Assembly: GCF_024713975.1 (NCBI RefSeq)
Contig: NC_091099.1
Span: 12,133,501-12,197,500 of the forward strand
Direction: 5' to 3'
DNA from: Paralichthys olivaceus
Lineage: Eukaryota > Chordata > Actinopteri > Pleuronectiformes > Paralichthyidae
Length of the DNA: 64,000 nucleotides
The notes beneath the pieces were generated by a model. That model was not told the DNA's origin. It did no database searches and saw only the letters and a list, made by a program, of their open reading frames with translations. The position numbers and the translations under genes were made by a program. This document shows positions 27,664 to 39,832 of the stretch, in pieces; positions within the stretch are counted from its first letter, which is position 1; every line of letters begins with the position of its first letter.

Positions 27664-30600
27664 TCACACCACCTCCCGAGATTTCCTGATGGCGCAGCAC
27701 AGGAGCATGCTAAAGATCATTCCAAACATCTGCAGGAGAGAGGAGGACATATTACTTGTGTCTTCACCGTGTTCATCCTCCAGGTCAGCAGACATTGAAA
27801 TTTGTTGAAATCCAGTGAAACAAAATCACACACTCACCATAATAACCCCAATGGTGACGCCCACTCCTCCTATGATGTGTAGTTTGGAATCGAAAACATC
27901 ATCGATGACGTCAGGACAGCTCTGCAACACACAAGCAGGATTCCATGCAGCTATGTGTCTATAAAGCTATGCTGAACGTGGCTTAGGGTATGGTGCATGT
28001 AACAGCACACTGTACACCACTGTTGCCATGGTAACACCTCAAAGAGGCTGAGGAAATTGGTCTGAAAAGGGAAGACTTGATGAAATAATGACACATGTCC
28101 GACCATTGTTATGAATTTGACGCACAGTGTCAGTGCTCACAGAGCTTAGGGGTGTCTGAGATCTTTAATGACTTAAGGTAAAAATATTCTTTGGACTGGA
28201 GAATCTAGCTGTGTTGGCATTCAATCTATACACACATTCAGGATGGTTGTACCTTAGTAATGAGCTCCTCAAGTGGCTCCCCTCTGGGACAGGTTTCTTT
28301 GGCAGCGTCTGCTGGTGTACCAGTTGGACCGCAGCAGTTCAGCTGTTCACATACAAAATCAGCATGTTAGTGAACAAGGAGACTTGCAGAAAGAAACCAT
28401 ATCTCTAAAAAATGTGTTCCTATTAAAGGCAAACATTTGAATTCCAATTTTAGGTTGTGCCTGAAATTACTCACTCCTCAATATTATAGGGAGTTCATCA
28501 TCATTGGATACATGTCATATTAAGCGTATTTTCCTACTTGAATATACCAAAAGCATTTCTTGTGTCACAACTTCAAATTTCAAATCTCTTTCAATCGAGG
28601 GTATTGGGGCTTTTTATTCAGACATGGCACAAACCTTCTTACTATTGAGAACTAAACATGGAGAAGCAGTGTTAAGCTCTAAAATCCATATTGAAGCCTT
28701 TCCTCTTTGCCAACTGCCTTTTATGAAATCGAATACACACTTATTTCCTTCCCTCTTAATTTACATCTTATTCTATTTTTATTTTTTTTAATGTGTTATT
28801 AATTTAATTCTCAATGTAAAAAATGTTTAGTCATGCTTCTTATTTGTATTTTCTTATGTTGCTTTTACAATTTGTCATAATGCCTTTTTATATTTTATGT
28901 AAAACACTTGTCTTATTTTTGAAATGTGATTTACAAACAAACTTGAGCTGCCTTCACATCATGCATTACTCTCTCCTCTTGTGTGTTGGCTGTTTTTCTG
29001 TCATTCAGCATGAGGGCAATGCATGATGGTATGTATTACTCGGTTAGTGACCATCAGTGACCAAATACTTGTTACAGTGCATTGTGGCAGACAATATACT
29101 ATATAGGATATAATAAAAAGATCTTCAGAAACAGTATAAAGTTAACTTTATAATGAGGGTTAGGGTTATTATATTTATATTATTTTTATATTCAAAGTCT
29201 TGTAGTCGCATTGAGGTTGCCAGGCAACCAGTGGAAATGCTGCACAGATGTCCTGGATGTATATATGAGCCTCTGTTCATCAAGAGATAGTTACAGCACA
29301 ACTCCTACTAAAAGACTTGATAATTTTTAAATTATTGTCAGTGCTCAAACTGCTCAAGTCGACACACAATCAGAAGACAACATGAGATGTATTGGTATGT
29401 GTGTGACCTTTGGAAATTAAGTGTCTGCTTCAAGTGTGTAAGCTTAGCAACACTAAGCACCACTGTTAACGCAAAGACATTAGTGGTATCGATCTTTCTA
29501 ATGCAACTCTCCTGAACTGAAATAAAAATAGTCTCATATACCAACATGCAGATTTTATAGTTAATTAGCTGAATTCACATTTTCTAGTCATCAAAAACAT
29601 AATGGATCTCTTTGCTGTGGACAGAGACGTCTTGCAAAGTTCCCATGGGAAAACATTGCATGCACTTGAAAATGTAATTTGTTCCAAATTACTTCGATAA
29701 GGTCTAAGTCAGGTCCAATTAGTGTCGATTGGTCTGAACCAGAATTAAGTGGAAATGGCTGACCCCTGTTTGAATCAATCGCAGTGTCTCTCTGAGGCGC
29801 TCATCTCCCGTTGTCTTATAGTTGTTGTAGGTCTGCATGTAAAACGTTGTGATGTCGTTCACCACCTGCAACACAGCAGCAAGGAGGATTTATTAATATG
29901 CAACACTCAAGCAGACAACATTTCTTCATGCTGCCTTATAGCAACATGTTCTTGTTTCACTCAGCGGCAGTATTTCACTCACTTTGTTGTCTGTCAATTT
30001 TACTACATAAACTCAATTTAACTTTGTTGAAAAGTTCTCACACAAATTAAATCAGTTGAATGTACTAAGTTTTACGATACCTTGCTTTGATTGGAAAATC
30101 CCCAGATTCCAGCTGCCACCTCGATGGCAAATATGATGAGCAGGAAGCCAAAGAACTGTGCCGAGGAAAAACAAAATTGCGTGAATGTTTGGCTCCATGG
30201 AGGCTTGTGCGCATGTACTTTGTGTGCATGTATGAACACATTAGGTCATCTGAGTGTAGCTAAACCCAATTTACATGGCTCCACCTCCTGAGAGATTTAG
30301 TGCAAGAAGATTAGGGCCAGACATGGAGGGAGGGAGGCAGGGAGAGAGTGGAGACTCTTCTTTGGCCTTGACGATGTTCAGTAAACAATGATGAAGGCAG
30401 ACTCTCATATTTCTTACTGCACCCAAGGTCAGTCTACAATCCTCACATGTGAAGTCAAGTGTGGGAGTTGCTGGCAGTAGAATGTACTTGTTCTTCAAGA
30501 GCTTCTACTTTACAAATTACTGTGAGTGAATAGAAATTAATAGAATAAGGTCAACGCCCCATCTCACCATGTTTTTGTTTATTCTGATCCACTCCAAAAT

Positions 30601-33318
30601 CTAATTCTAAAAGTATTACAAATGTTGTTGAGTCATGCCCCACCCCTCATTTCATGGAAATTGGTTCTGTAGTTTTTGTGTATCAGATCTGACAAACAAA
30701 TGACGATAAGCAAATGCAAACACAAAAGTGGTACGAACCAGTCCCAGCATAGCAGGGGACTCCCGGATGGCCCCGCAACATCCCAGAAAACCCACCAGCA
30801 TCATTAGTGCTCCAGCTCCAATCAGGATGTATACACCTGCACACATAATAAATATATATATATATATATATATTGCAAATTACAGCATACACATAATCTT
30901 TGTCTTGAAGGGTATGTGATTTGATTCAGTGTCTTACCTGTGTAAAACACATATGGAGAGTCTGTTCCCTCAAAAAGGCCTTTGGTCTTTGGGTCAAATC
31001 TCAGCCAAAGGCCTATGGCAAATACAGCAGTACCTGCAAGCTGGACACAAGAGTATATCCTCACATGAAGTTCTGCAGTTACATCACTCAATGCACACTG
31101 TTTGCCATTTATACTGTACTTTTATTTAACAATGTCACATGTTTATTAATGGTCCACCTCCAATCACTTCCGTGGTTCTTTTGTTTCCATTGAGTAGCTT
31201 TTGCATTTGTGTTGTGGCTTTAAAAAATATTTTTGTCGATTCGCTTGTGTGAGATGTCATGACATTATGAGTGCATGTCGTCATTTCCTGCCATACTTCT
31301 CTGTTCCCAGTTGCACTTTGCACCACGGGTGTCAGTGCATGGAACCATAACGTGCATAGACAGGCACTTACAAACTTACAAACCTTGTCAGCACAGACAG
31401 GTCAGTCCAGAGAATCCTTGTGAAACACAACTCTTTTATGCAAAGGGTGTGTGTTCTACTTTTGTATTCTGTTGTTCTTTCAACAATTTTTCACCTTCTT
31501 TACTTCCTCTTGTATGATTTATGTGCCATTGTTTGAGCAAAATGGCAGATCAGAGTAATCAGAGTTGTGTAAATCTTTAACACGACTGCTGAGGAAAGGT
31601 CTCCACCCCTGTCTCTCTCTCTCTCTCTGTCTGTCTCTCTCTCTATCTCTCTCCCCCCTCGTAGACCCTTACCCTAACGTGAACCTTAACGTAACTTTGT
31701 CCTCACTTCCTCAAAATGTCTTCAGTCTGTAACTCTGTAACTCAAGCTGGTCCTCACAAAGACTCAGTTACAAGCAAACAAAACCCCACAGCAGAGTAGG
31801 ACAGAATAAAAAAACACACCTACCCAAAAGATAAAGTTGAAGACAAACATGAGATATTTCACACACTTGATTCCCCCAGCGACAGCCATGTTGATTCAGT
31901 TGACACACACAGAAACACACAGAAACAAACACAGACTGTGCAGCCAGGAATGCCTCTCGCTAACTAATTCCAAGGAGGAAGTAAAAACATCAAGGTGTCA
32001 GTTAGTGGAAAGGCAACACGCTTTCACTGCCACACCTTCATTTGATCACCTGATCACACAAATAGGAAATTGCAGGAGTGGTGGTGTTACATTAGATACT
32101 GTCCTTCATTGTGTGCGTGATATCAACTCCTACCTGGGATTGCTTTCTGTCTTTTGTTTAATTTTCAATGTAAAGTTTGTGCGTCTGTGTGCAAATCATG
32201 TGGACAGGCAAGGTTTGTAGGATGTGGGAGGGAGCAGCACGTTCAGACACGTACACATAAAACATTTTGTAAAAAACCTGTTCTGCAGCATATTAACTGC
32301 TCTTCTGTCTGAACTGTGTTATTGGCTGCTCCTAAATATGGCTACTTCCCATTCCTATATACATGGGAAGTTTAGTAATCACTGCATATAGCTTATATAC
32401 TCCCAGAATCCGTTATTATTAGTTTTGTGTGCAAGGTTGACCAAACACTGAACATGTGCTCTCTTGTCGTGTCCACATTGACCTGAAGTCAGATGTGTGT
32501 GTGCGCTGTGTGATTTGTGGCTGCATGAACGATATGACAAGAGCGTCTTCACTTCACGCTTAATAAATCGAAAAGGTTGTTGCAGGCTGTGTTAAAACTA
32601 TCTAGAAACTGTTGATTTATAGTGAGCTAAAATGTATTGTCACCTTATTCCTTTCTTGAAGTGTTTCATTGCTGAAACACTGCATTTTCAGTGTATTTTT
32701 TGCATATAGCTCCGTCGAAGAGGTATATGTTTTCACCCCTGCAGTCGGTTTGTTGCATAGATGGTTTGTCTATAAGCAAGATAATACAAAAACTATGGAT
32801 CCACTTCCGCAAAACTTAGTAGAAGGGTGCAGTATTTGTCAGGGAAGATCTGGATCAGTGGGTGGATCCAGGATGTCTTTTATCACTTTCTTTAACATTA
32901 AATATAAATATTTAAAGACATAAATAGTTTTACATTTTGTATTAATTTCTCAGGAAACAATCCATGCATTTTGATTTGAAAAACTGAGGCACATTTAGGT
33001 GACTGATATCTATGCAGTCTGTGTAATTCGGTGCTGTTTTAGTGAATAGGGAGATTATATGAGCCTTGCCAAGTATTTAATATCCCAAATTGATTGTGCT
33101 TTGTGTCATTTCTTTCTCACACACACACACTCACACACATTGAAGCTGTGGGAAACCCCTGTCTGCTCTGCGATGAATGCTGATCTGCTTGGCTCTATGT
33201 ATAGCTGCACAAATGACAAACGTCCCTAAAAGGACAAAACATCCATCTGAAACCACATGCAAACAAACGCACACAGCAGCCAGGACACACCCTGCAGGCT
33301 TAGTGGGACTCAAATAGC

Positions 33319-33369
<51 letters not shown>

Positions 33370-33976
33370 CCAGCATTCATTCACACACAACACATACATA
33401 AACACACACACATGCACATTTACATGGACTGACTCTGACATGCGCAACACTTCACATCACGTGACGGAGCAGAAGTCTTAATTATTATTATATTAGTAAT
33501 CAGTATCACCACCACAATAAAAACAAGCGTATCTCCTCCCCCACTCTGCAATTATTAAAATGCCGTGCGCGCAAACTCCACAGTGTGGTCTTTGCCGTGG
33601 AACTGGGTCACTTGGCCACTGGGGATTATTCTTCCATCAGCCTGCACAGGCACTGGGACACTTTGTGTTCACTGGTGTCCAGAGCCACAAACCCTCCGAG
33701 GGCGCACTGCCGAATAAACTGGGATAATCAACCCGGGGCTGTCCGCGAGGGCTCGGCACGATCCCATACATCTGCGACTCTAGTATAATTTCATTCACAG
33801 CGTAGTAAAGCTGCTCACACACGGATGCGCGTGCACGTGAAGCTCACACACGCATGCGGGATGTTCTTTTTTAAGAGAACGACGCGCTTTTCTCGCTTCA
33901 AACTCACCCAGAACACCAGGTTGAAGGCGAACATCAGGTACTTGACGCACATCTCTCCTCCCGACAGCGCGGCCAT
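27664..33976 (-). CDS. cd9: CD9 tetraspanin, complete
   Basis: Four-pass membrane organiser of the tetraspanin web, on thrombocytes, gametes and many other cells. Eight exons join in frame: 33908-33976, 30938-31040, 30739-30836, 30081-30155, 29764-29865, 28253-28342, 27838-27921 and 27664-27729 (228 residues, the same length as human CD9). Landmarks: [16 protein letters not shown] (TM1 end), [20 protein letters not shown] (TM2), [18 protein letters not shown] (TM3) and CCG at residues 152-154 in the large loop. Further landmarks are the KSCPD junction and a C terminus [18 protein letters not shown]. The donor after the 29764 exon is a weak GTCAGC. A second first coding exon (31824-31889) exists; see its own entry. 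In human, CD9 is also the neighbour of VWF. Confidence 0.96.
30540..30705. repeat. Dispersed teleost repeat fragment (copy 2)
   Basis: Contains TTTCATGGAAATTGGTTCTG and TAGTTTTTGTGTAT followed by GACAAACAAATGAC, matching the fragments at ~0.9, 42.2 and 49.1 kb. Lies in a CD9 intron. Confidence 0.5.
31613..31662. repeat. (CT)n microsatellite
   Basis: CT-rich run with GT and AT interruptions in CD9 intronic DNA, just downstream of the proximal first exon in transcript order. Confidence 0.9.
31824..31889 (-). CDS. cd9: Alternative first coding exon of CD9
   Basis: Starts with ATG at 31889-31887 in a CAACATGG context and reads [20 protein letters not shown] then FW before a GTAGGT donor. It has the same phase (0) as the distal exon at 33908-33976 ([20 protein letters not shown] then VFW), so either can splice to 30938-31040. 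Twenty-two against 23 codons. This proximal version is the closer of the two to mammalian CD9 at its end. Confidence 0.8.
33322..33365. repeat. (AT)n microsatellite
   Basis: Pure AT run in the intron between the two CD9 first exons. Confidence 0.96.
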
Positions 33977-34120
33977 GGCGGAACACGAGCTGTGGCTTCA
34001 CACTATCTCTGACGGTGGAGGAGAAGAGAAGCAGAATAACTGTGTGAATGCACAATGAGGTTATTTGCCGACGCGCCGACGGCTCTTACGCGCGTCGTCT
34101 GTGCGCGCCTGTCGTGGTCC
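33977..34120 (-). promoter_or_regulatory. CpG-dense likely promoter of the distal CD9 first exon
   Basis: Directly upstream of the distal CD9 ATG. The 34060-34120 part is clearly CpG-dense (GCCGACGCGCCGACG, TTACGCGCGTCGTC, GTGCGCGCC), unlike the AT-rich DNA around it. No TATA box was seen; consistent with a CpG-island promoter. Confidence 0.5.
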
Positions 34121-35854
34121 GCCCCCTCACATATAACGGACTGCACAGCTTCCTCTAGTTCTTTATTTCTTTATTTCAAAAACTTACAATTTTTATAAAT
34201 TACCAACAGTTTTTATTGGGACTTTTCTCTTAAATGTCCCTGGTCTTTAAAGTAGCCTAAGATTATTATTCTTGTTCATATTGCATCTTCTAAGTGTGCA
34301 ACCCACAGCCTGTATATTACGTTGTTTTCATGTGTACAATGAGAGGCTGTATAACAAAGCCCGGAGCTGCAGCTTCTTCTTGCAGCTTCTCGGTTGCAAC
34401 TTTCTGCAGCATTCACCCTGGCCCGTGCGATGACGTAATTTTCCCAGAATAAGAAAAGCGCGTTCACGTGTTGAATATAGCGATGGTCCTGTGTGCATGA
34501 ACGAACACGGTGCTCGGGCACGAACTCTCGATCGACGTGACAGCACATGGTGCAGCCGACACACTCTCGCACACAAGGGCCAACCTCACTTTGTCTTACA
34601 CATTTATTATTGGGAATTAAAAAGTAGTAGATGAGTCACTTTGGATAGTTAACAAATCATTTTTTAAGACTCAATAGATCTGTTGTGTTCATTTATAAAA
34701 ACTCATCCCAGTAGAACGACCAATTACCGCTTTGAGAATGTTTTAGAATCTGGACAAAAAACTTTAATCACTAATTTATTAACCTTTAAAATCATTCTAT
34801 TAATAGATTGTTATAAATAAGTTTAACTGATGGCTGTTGGGCCCAGCCAATTTATTGGTTGCCCTATATAAGTTTAAGTTCTATATATATTTGGTTGAAT
34901 TTGTGTTTTATTTAATTTATAGTTATATAATAAAGTTTATGGTTTTACTAAGTCCCAGTTGCATTTCTTTTTCATACGGGTTTGATAATCTTAGAATTCA
35001 CTGCCAAACATAAGGCCCCAATAATCCATGTTATTCAGGGTCTCTTGTTGGCTTATTACTAAATATGAATACATTACAGACAAATAGGAATCCATGTCTC
35101 TATTAAATATGTTGGCTAAATAAAACATGAGAGAAATGTGTTTCTGCTTAAAGTTTTCTTTATTAAATGAATAAAATAATAAAATATAATAAATATTGAA
35201 AGGCCCTGTAGTTGTTTTCAGATATTTTATTGTTGAAGAATTACCATAGACTGATATGAAATTTGTCCCTTCCTTACAGAACAAGCACGAAGGTCAGTCA
35301 AGTCAATTGTTCACTAGCTTCTAATCACTTTTCCTCGAGATGGAAAAAGTCATGAGATCTAGGAAAGACGTGAAGGAGAAACTGTAATTTGCGGTTCTAA
35401 AAGAATCCAACTACATGAATGGGCCAGTAATCATGCGGTTGTGGATGTTATTGACATGGAAAGGTGCATGCTTTAAATATTGCAGCTGCAAGGAATTGTG
35501 GGATGGCATTAACTCCTTTCATTTTGTAAACTATTGGTCTGGTGCAGCCTTAGCTTAAGCAGATAAGTAAAGCAACGATGCACTCTTCCTTAGAATTTAG
35601 AGATTTAGACCAGCTCTTATCATGGGTGAGGCTTTGATAATGCAATCGTTATTTGAGAAATGAAAGTGCTTTCAGCCACAACTTCGGTGTGTGTACTCCC
35701 ACACAATCTTCAGAACATTTTTAACAACATGTTGTTACAGGGAGGTGCCAGAAAAGTTTTTTTGTTCTCATGGAAAATATTTTGACATGTAACACCAGGA
35801 AATGAACGGTATAATAAGTACTATAATAATTTGAAATTCCAGCTTGTTGCAGAG

Positions 35855-35856
<2 letters not shown>

Positions 35857-35891
<35 letters not shown>
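35857..35891. repeat. (CA)n microsatellite
   Basis: CA run of about 35 bases in the CD9-VWF interval. Confidence 0.95.
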
Positions 35892-35894
<3 letters not shown>

Positions 35895-36031
35895 TTGTAT
35901 TTCTCCTAGCATGGCCTTTCTCATACTTCTCTTGAATTACTTCCAACGTCATAGTCATGAGTATAGCTAAGTTTATACATTTATTTATATTTTAGCCTGT
36001 TACTATTTGGTATATCCTTTCACATGAACTT

Positions 36032-36071
36032 ATTATTTAATTTTTTTCCCGATTATTTAATTTTTTTCCCG
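36032..36071. repeat. Exact 20-bp tandem duplication
   Basis: The unit ATTATTTAATTTTTTTCCCG occurs twice back to back, and a third partial unit follows. Confidence 0.9.
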
Positions 36072-37259
36072 ATTATTTTATTTTTGGATTTGCTCATTTT
36101 AATACATCAATTCTGTTAGGTTTTTATTATTTTTACTTTCAATCTATTTCTTTTCTGTTCACTTTACTTTTCTATTTTTTTCTGTGTGTGCACAGGCACT
36201 TTGCTACATTCTGTTTGTATGGAAAGTGCTATATTAATAGTCTGATTGATTGACTGACAGCATAACTTTACTCAATATTAATCATAGGAGAGGTCCAATT
36301 AACCAGAATAACCTATGTGAGAATAAGCAGGTGTTGAAGATGCACAAGTTTATATTTGATCTATTGTGCCACTGCTCGAATGAGTGAACGTGTTTGAAAA
36401 ATGTTTGATGAAATGTTATTCTCTCTCCTCCTCTCCTCTAGCTTCTAATGGAAAACTTGCATATGAACTTTGCTTGAACTCTTTCCTATGTCTGATCAAT
36501 GCTTGTGTGCTGTGTTAAAAAATAACTCATATAGAAACACAATTGTGCTCGCATAAGAGGAACTGTCTGGAGTAAGTGCAGACAAACGATTCGAAACTAT
36601 CAAATGCCCTGACTGTTCCTGTGCACTTGGCAGATGTAACCTCAATTCATGTCCTTTCTGGATGATGATCCTCTGGTTGATCCTGATCTGTGCAGTATCA
36701 AACCTCTTCTTTCACGCAGAAGCAAGAGCAGACAGCTTCCTGTTTCAACCAGACTACAGGTGGCTTCAGTTTTCATGCTATTACTCAGAAACAGTTGTCT
36801 CTTATGTTTCCTATTTACCTGACCGTATAAAAACATTCTTCTTTCTGGGTTATTCCACTTTGACTGTTCGGAGCAGTTTGCACCTGAGAGTGTTGACCCT
36901 TACACGTTCCCAGTGTGTGTGATAATGTCTGTGTATCATTTTGGCACATCTTAGTCATATGTTTGTCCGTGTGGCTCCAGCCAAGCAGGGTTGTTGCGTG
37001 AGATATCTCCAGCAAGTGTATTTTCCACCAGAAATGTTTGGGTTGGCGCCGACACAGATATGCATGTGTAGACAAATTAGTCAGCCAGGCGATCAGTGGG
37101 CATATCCTGGTATTGTCCTGCTGAAGCTGTTTGATGGTGTCAGTCTGCGGGCACCGTGTTGTGGACAGAATGATATTCGGCCCTTCTTGACATAACCTGG
37201 CGAGGGGAGGGAGCTTTTAGCGAAAGTCAACAATAGCTGGGGGTGGACACATTCTTTGC

Positions 37260-37268
37260 TATAAAATA
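37260..37268 (+). promoter_or_regulatory. vwf: TATA box of VWF
   Basis: TATAAAATA lies 276 bp before the chosen VWF start codon. It would place transcription start near 37290. An untranslated first exon ending at the donor GGAG/GTAGGG (37414) and an acceptor TTTCAG (37529) just before the coding exon would mirror the human gene, whose exon 1 is non-coding. Splicing here is inferred. Confidence 0.6.
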
Positions 37269-37535
37269 GAGTTTCCAGTGTGGTTGCGTATCTGTATGTA
37301 ACAGTGTTTGACCGCCTTATCAAGTTTGACTCAGACCATCACATTATATCATCATGAGGATTGTTTGCTTTTTCTTTGCAATTCTGTGAATCACCTGAAT
37401 CTGGAGCGATGGAGGTAGGGCTGACAGGAGTTTGGAGAGATGGAGAAGGAGGTGATATTCAGACATCAGAGGATGGTGTCGATGTCGGTTTAGGTGATAA
37501 TGGAGAAGTTGTGCACGTGTGTGTTTCAGGTGTGT

Positions 37536-38646
37536 ATGAGGAGGTGCTTGCGAGGGGTTTGGATTCTCCTGCATCTGACAGGTGAGTGTCACATCAGTGT
37601 GTCCACTTTCTCCATCAGGTTTGCACACAAATCTGAGCTTGTTCATTTATATTTGTATATTTTGTGCTTCCAGCTTGTGTTGCAGGTCTGACAGGGAGAT
37701 GTAGTCTGTTCGGGCGACACCACGTTCACACGTTTGATGGAGTTTTGTATGAGTTTCCTGGAGACTGCAGCTACCTACTGGCTGGAGACTGTAACCATCG
37801 CTCCTTCACACTACTGGGTGAGTCATAGACGATTCAGTAAAAGAACAAAACACATTTGAATTCTAATGGTGGCTCATACTGTGCATCGTGCAGGAGATGG
37901 ATACTCACTCTGATATAATAGTGTATGTACTTGCAGTAATATTTTAGACTCATTCAATTTGTTTTAAAGGTTGTTTACCCTCAATTGTAATATGGATAAA
38001 AAAACGTGTTGTGCATCTGCAGGTGATTTTGTCAATGGCAAAAGAACAGGAGTCTCTCTGTATCTGGGAGATGCATTTGAGTTGCACCTGTCTGTAGATG
38101 GCAGGCTCACACAAGGCGAAACAAGGTGGAGTAATACAATATTTAAGTTGTCGAGCCACAATCATCAGTTAAGTTAATGTTCACTTTCGACTTATTGGAG
38201 AAAAAAATCCATCAAGATTGACGTGTGTCTCCTTTCTCTGTAGACTGTCTCTGCCCTATGCATCTCACGCTGTGTTTGTGGGCTCTGAGCTGGGCTTTTA
38301 TAAGCTCTGGAGTGAGGAGTTTGGCTTCACTGTCACCATTGATAATGCAGCCAACATCGCCATGACACTGACCAAGCACCACGCCAACCGCACCTGCGGC
38401 CTGTGTGGAAACTTCAACGCTGTACCAGATGATGAATACACCGCTCAAGAGGGTGGGTACATGTGGGGAAATGTGGGATCACTTATGTAGGATATGTGAA
38501 GAAACTGTAGGAAGGGTTCTTTATTACTGGAATTTAGGAAATGATGTGGGTTACCACGGGTCAGCAACAGGAAGAGAAACAACTTAGCACAGGAAAAGAT
38601 AACAAGGTAAAAGAAACAGTGGTGGAAGGGTGAGATTAAGGAGAAA

Positions 38647-38681
<35 letters not shown>

Positions 38682-39031
38682 TCAGGATTCCTAACAGAGG
38701 ACAGTTATGATTTTGCAAATTCGTGGGCAGTGAAGGGAGCTGAGCAGTCCTGTCAACGCATCTCAAAGCTCAGCCAGACCTGTAACAACACCAAAGAGAC
38801 TCCACTGGTGAGAGCACATTAATATGATCTGTGAAGATGTTATGAAAGCTTTTTGACACCAGCAGTGATTATTGACAGTGATATGACAGGGACCATACAA
38901 AGTCGAGATGAGAATTTTGTTCGGTCAACAACAATCAAGGTTTTTTTAGGTTTAATATTTTAATCAAGCGGGACAGTATTTATAAAGAACAATTTTCATC
39001 ATGAAATTCCTCTTTATGTAACTGCATGTAT

Positions 39032-39071
<40 letters not shown>

Positions 39072-39832
39072 ATGTGTGTATGCATGCATGTGTAGATTTT
39101 GTCCAGCTGCAATGTGTTGCAGACCTCCAGTGTTTTCCTGCACTGTGCCCACCTGGTTTCTCCCGAGGCCTTCCTGTTGCTGTGTCAGGAGGAGGCATGT
39201 CACTGTGACCAGAAGGAGGGCGAAGACTGTTACTGTCCAATCCTGTTGGAGTATGCCCGCACATGCCACGCCCATGGAATACTGCTACGAGGCTGGCAGG
39301 AGGAGAGCCAGTGCTGTACGTTTGTCCGTCCAAAAAAGGTCATAGAAACCGAAAAAGTTACATCAGTAATCCTAATATGTGTTTTTCTCATGGACAGTCC
39401 CCAAGTGTCCAATTGGGATGCAGTACAGTGAATGCACCAAGTCCTGCTCCACCAACTGCCACAGTCTCAACATCCAGGAGGTCTGCAAGGAGGAGTGTGT
39501 GGACGGCTGTACATGCCCTGGTAACCTCCTGCTCGCTGCACCTCCTCTCTCTCTGTCTCTCTGGTAGTCGTCGTGATGTGGTGTGATTCTGTGTTTCAGT
39601 GGGTAAGGTCCTGGACGGTGATCGCTGTGTGGAGGTATCTCAGTGCTCCTGTGTGCATATGGGACGACATTTCCCTCCAGGATCCACTATCTCTCAGGAC
39701 TGCAACACCTGGTGAGAAGGGCCCTATGCATGCACTTCACGGAGGTACTTCCAAAATGTTTCTGAAATGCGTCTCTTTCCTGCAGCGTGTGTCGTCACGG
39801 TTCTTGGGAATGCACCAACGAAGGCTGCCCTG
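37536..39832 (+). CDS. vwf: VWF exons 1-9: signal peptide and D1
   Basis: Exons 37536-37581, 37674-37817, 38023-38125, 38244-38452, 38686-38807, 39096-39315, 39398-39520, 39600-39711 and 39786-39832. After the leader the mature propeptide begins near [22 protein letters not shown]1 ends with [16 protein letters not shown], then C8 ([13 protein letters not shown]) and TIL (CVDGCTCPG). The 3' splice site of exon 5 is preceded by a GT repeat (38649-38678) in place of a normal pyrimidine tract. Confidence 0.95.

Larger units (their letters stand above)
34121..37259. other. Interval between divergent CD9 and VWF
   Basis: No gene recognised. Contains AT-rich DNA, a (CA)n run at 35857-35891, an exact 20-bp tandem duplication at 36032-36071, and a retroposon-like tail near 36190-36260. 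An open frame at 36662 begins with a signal-like leader but has no supporting downstream exon. Confidence 0.5.

Noticed and set aside
29155-29168. GGGTTAGGGTTA, a telomere-like motif
   Set aside because: Only two units; not evidence of an interstitial telomere.
36662-36922. Open frame with a signal-peptide-like start, considered as VWF exon 1
   Set aside because: No donor gives the phase needed to join the D1 exon at 37674, and it lies upstream of the TATA box.
37354-37389. ATG at 37354 as the VWF start
   Set aside because: The frame stops after 11 codons and the GT near its end gives the wrong phase; the ATG at 37536 gives a leader and the conserved 46-base phase-1 exon.
37361-37585. 74-codon Gly/Asp-rich frame over the VWF leader
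   Set aside because: Its phase at the donor does not fit the next exon and it has no known similarity.
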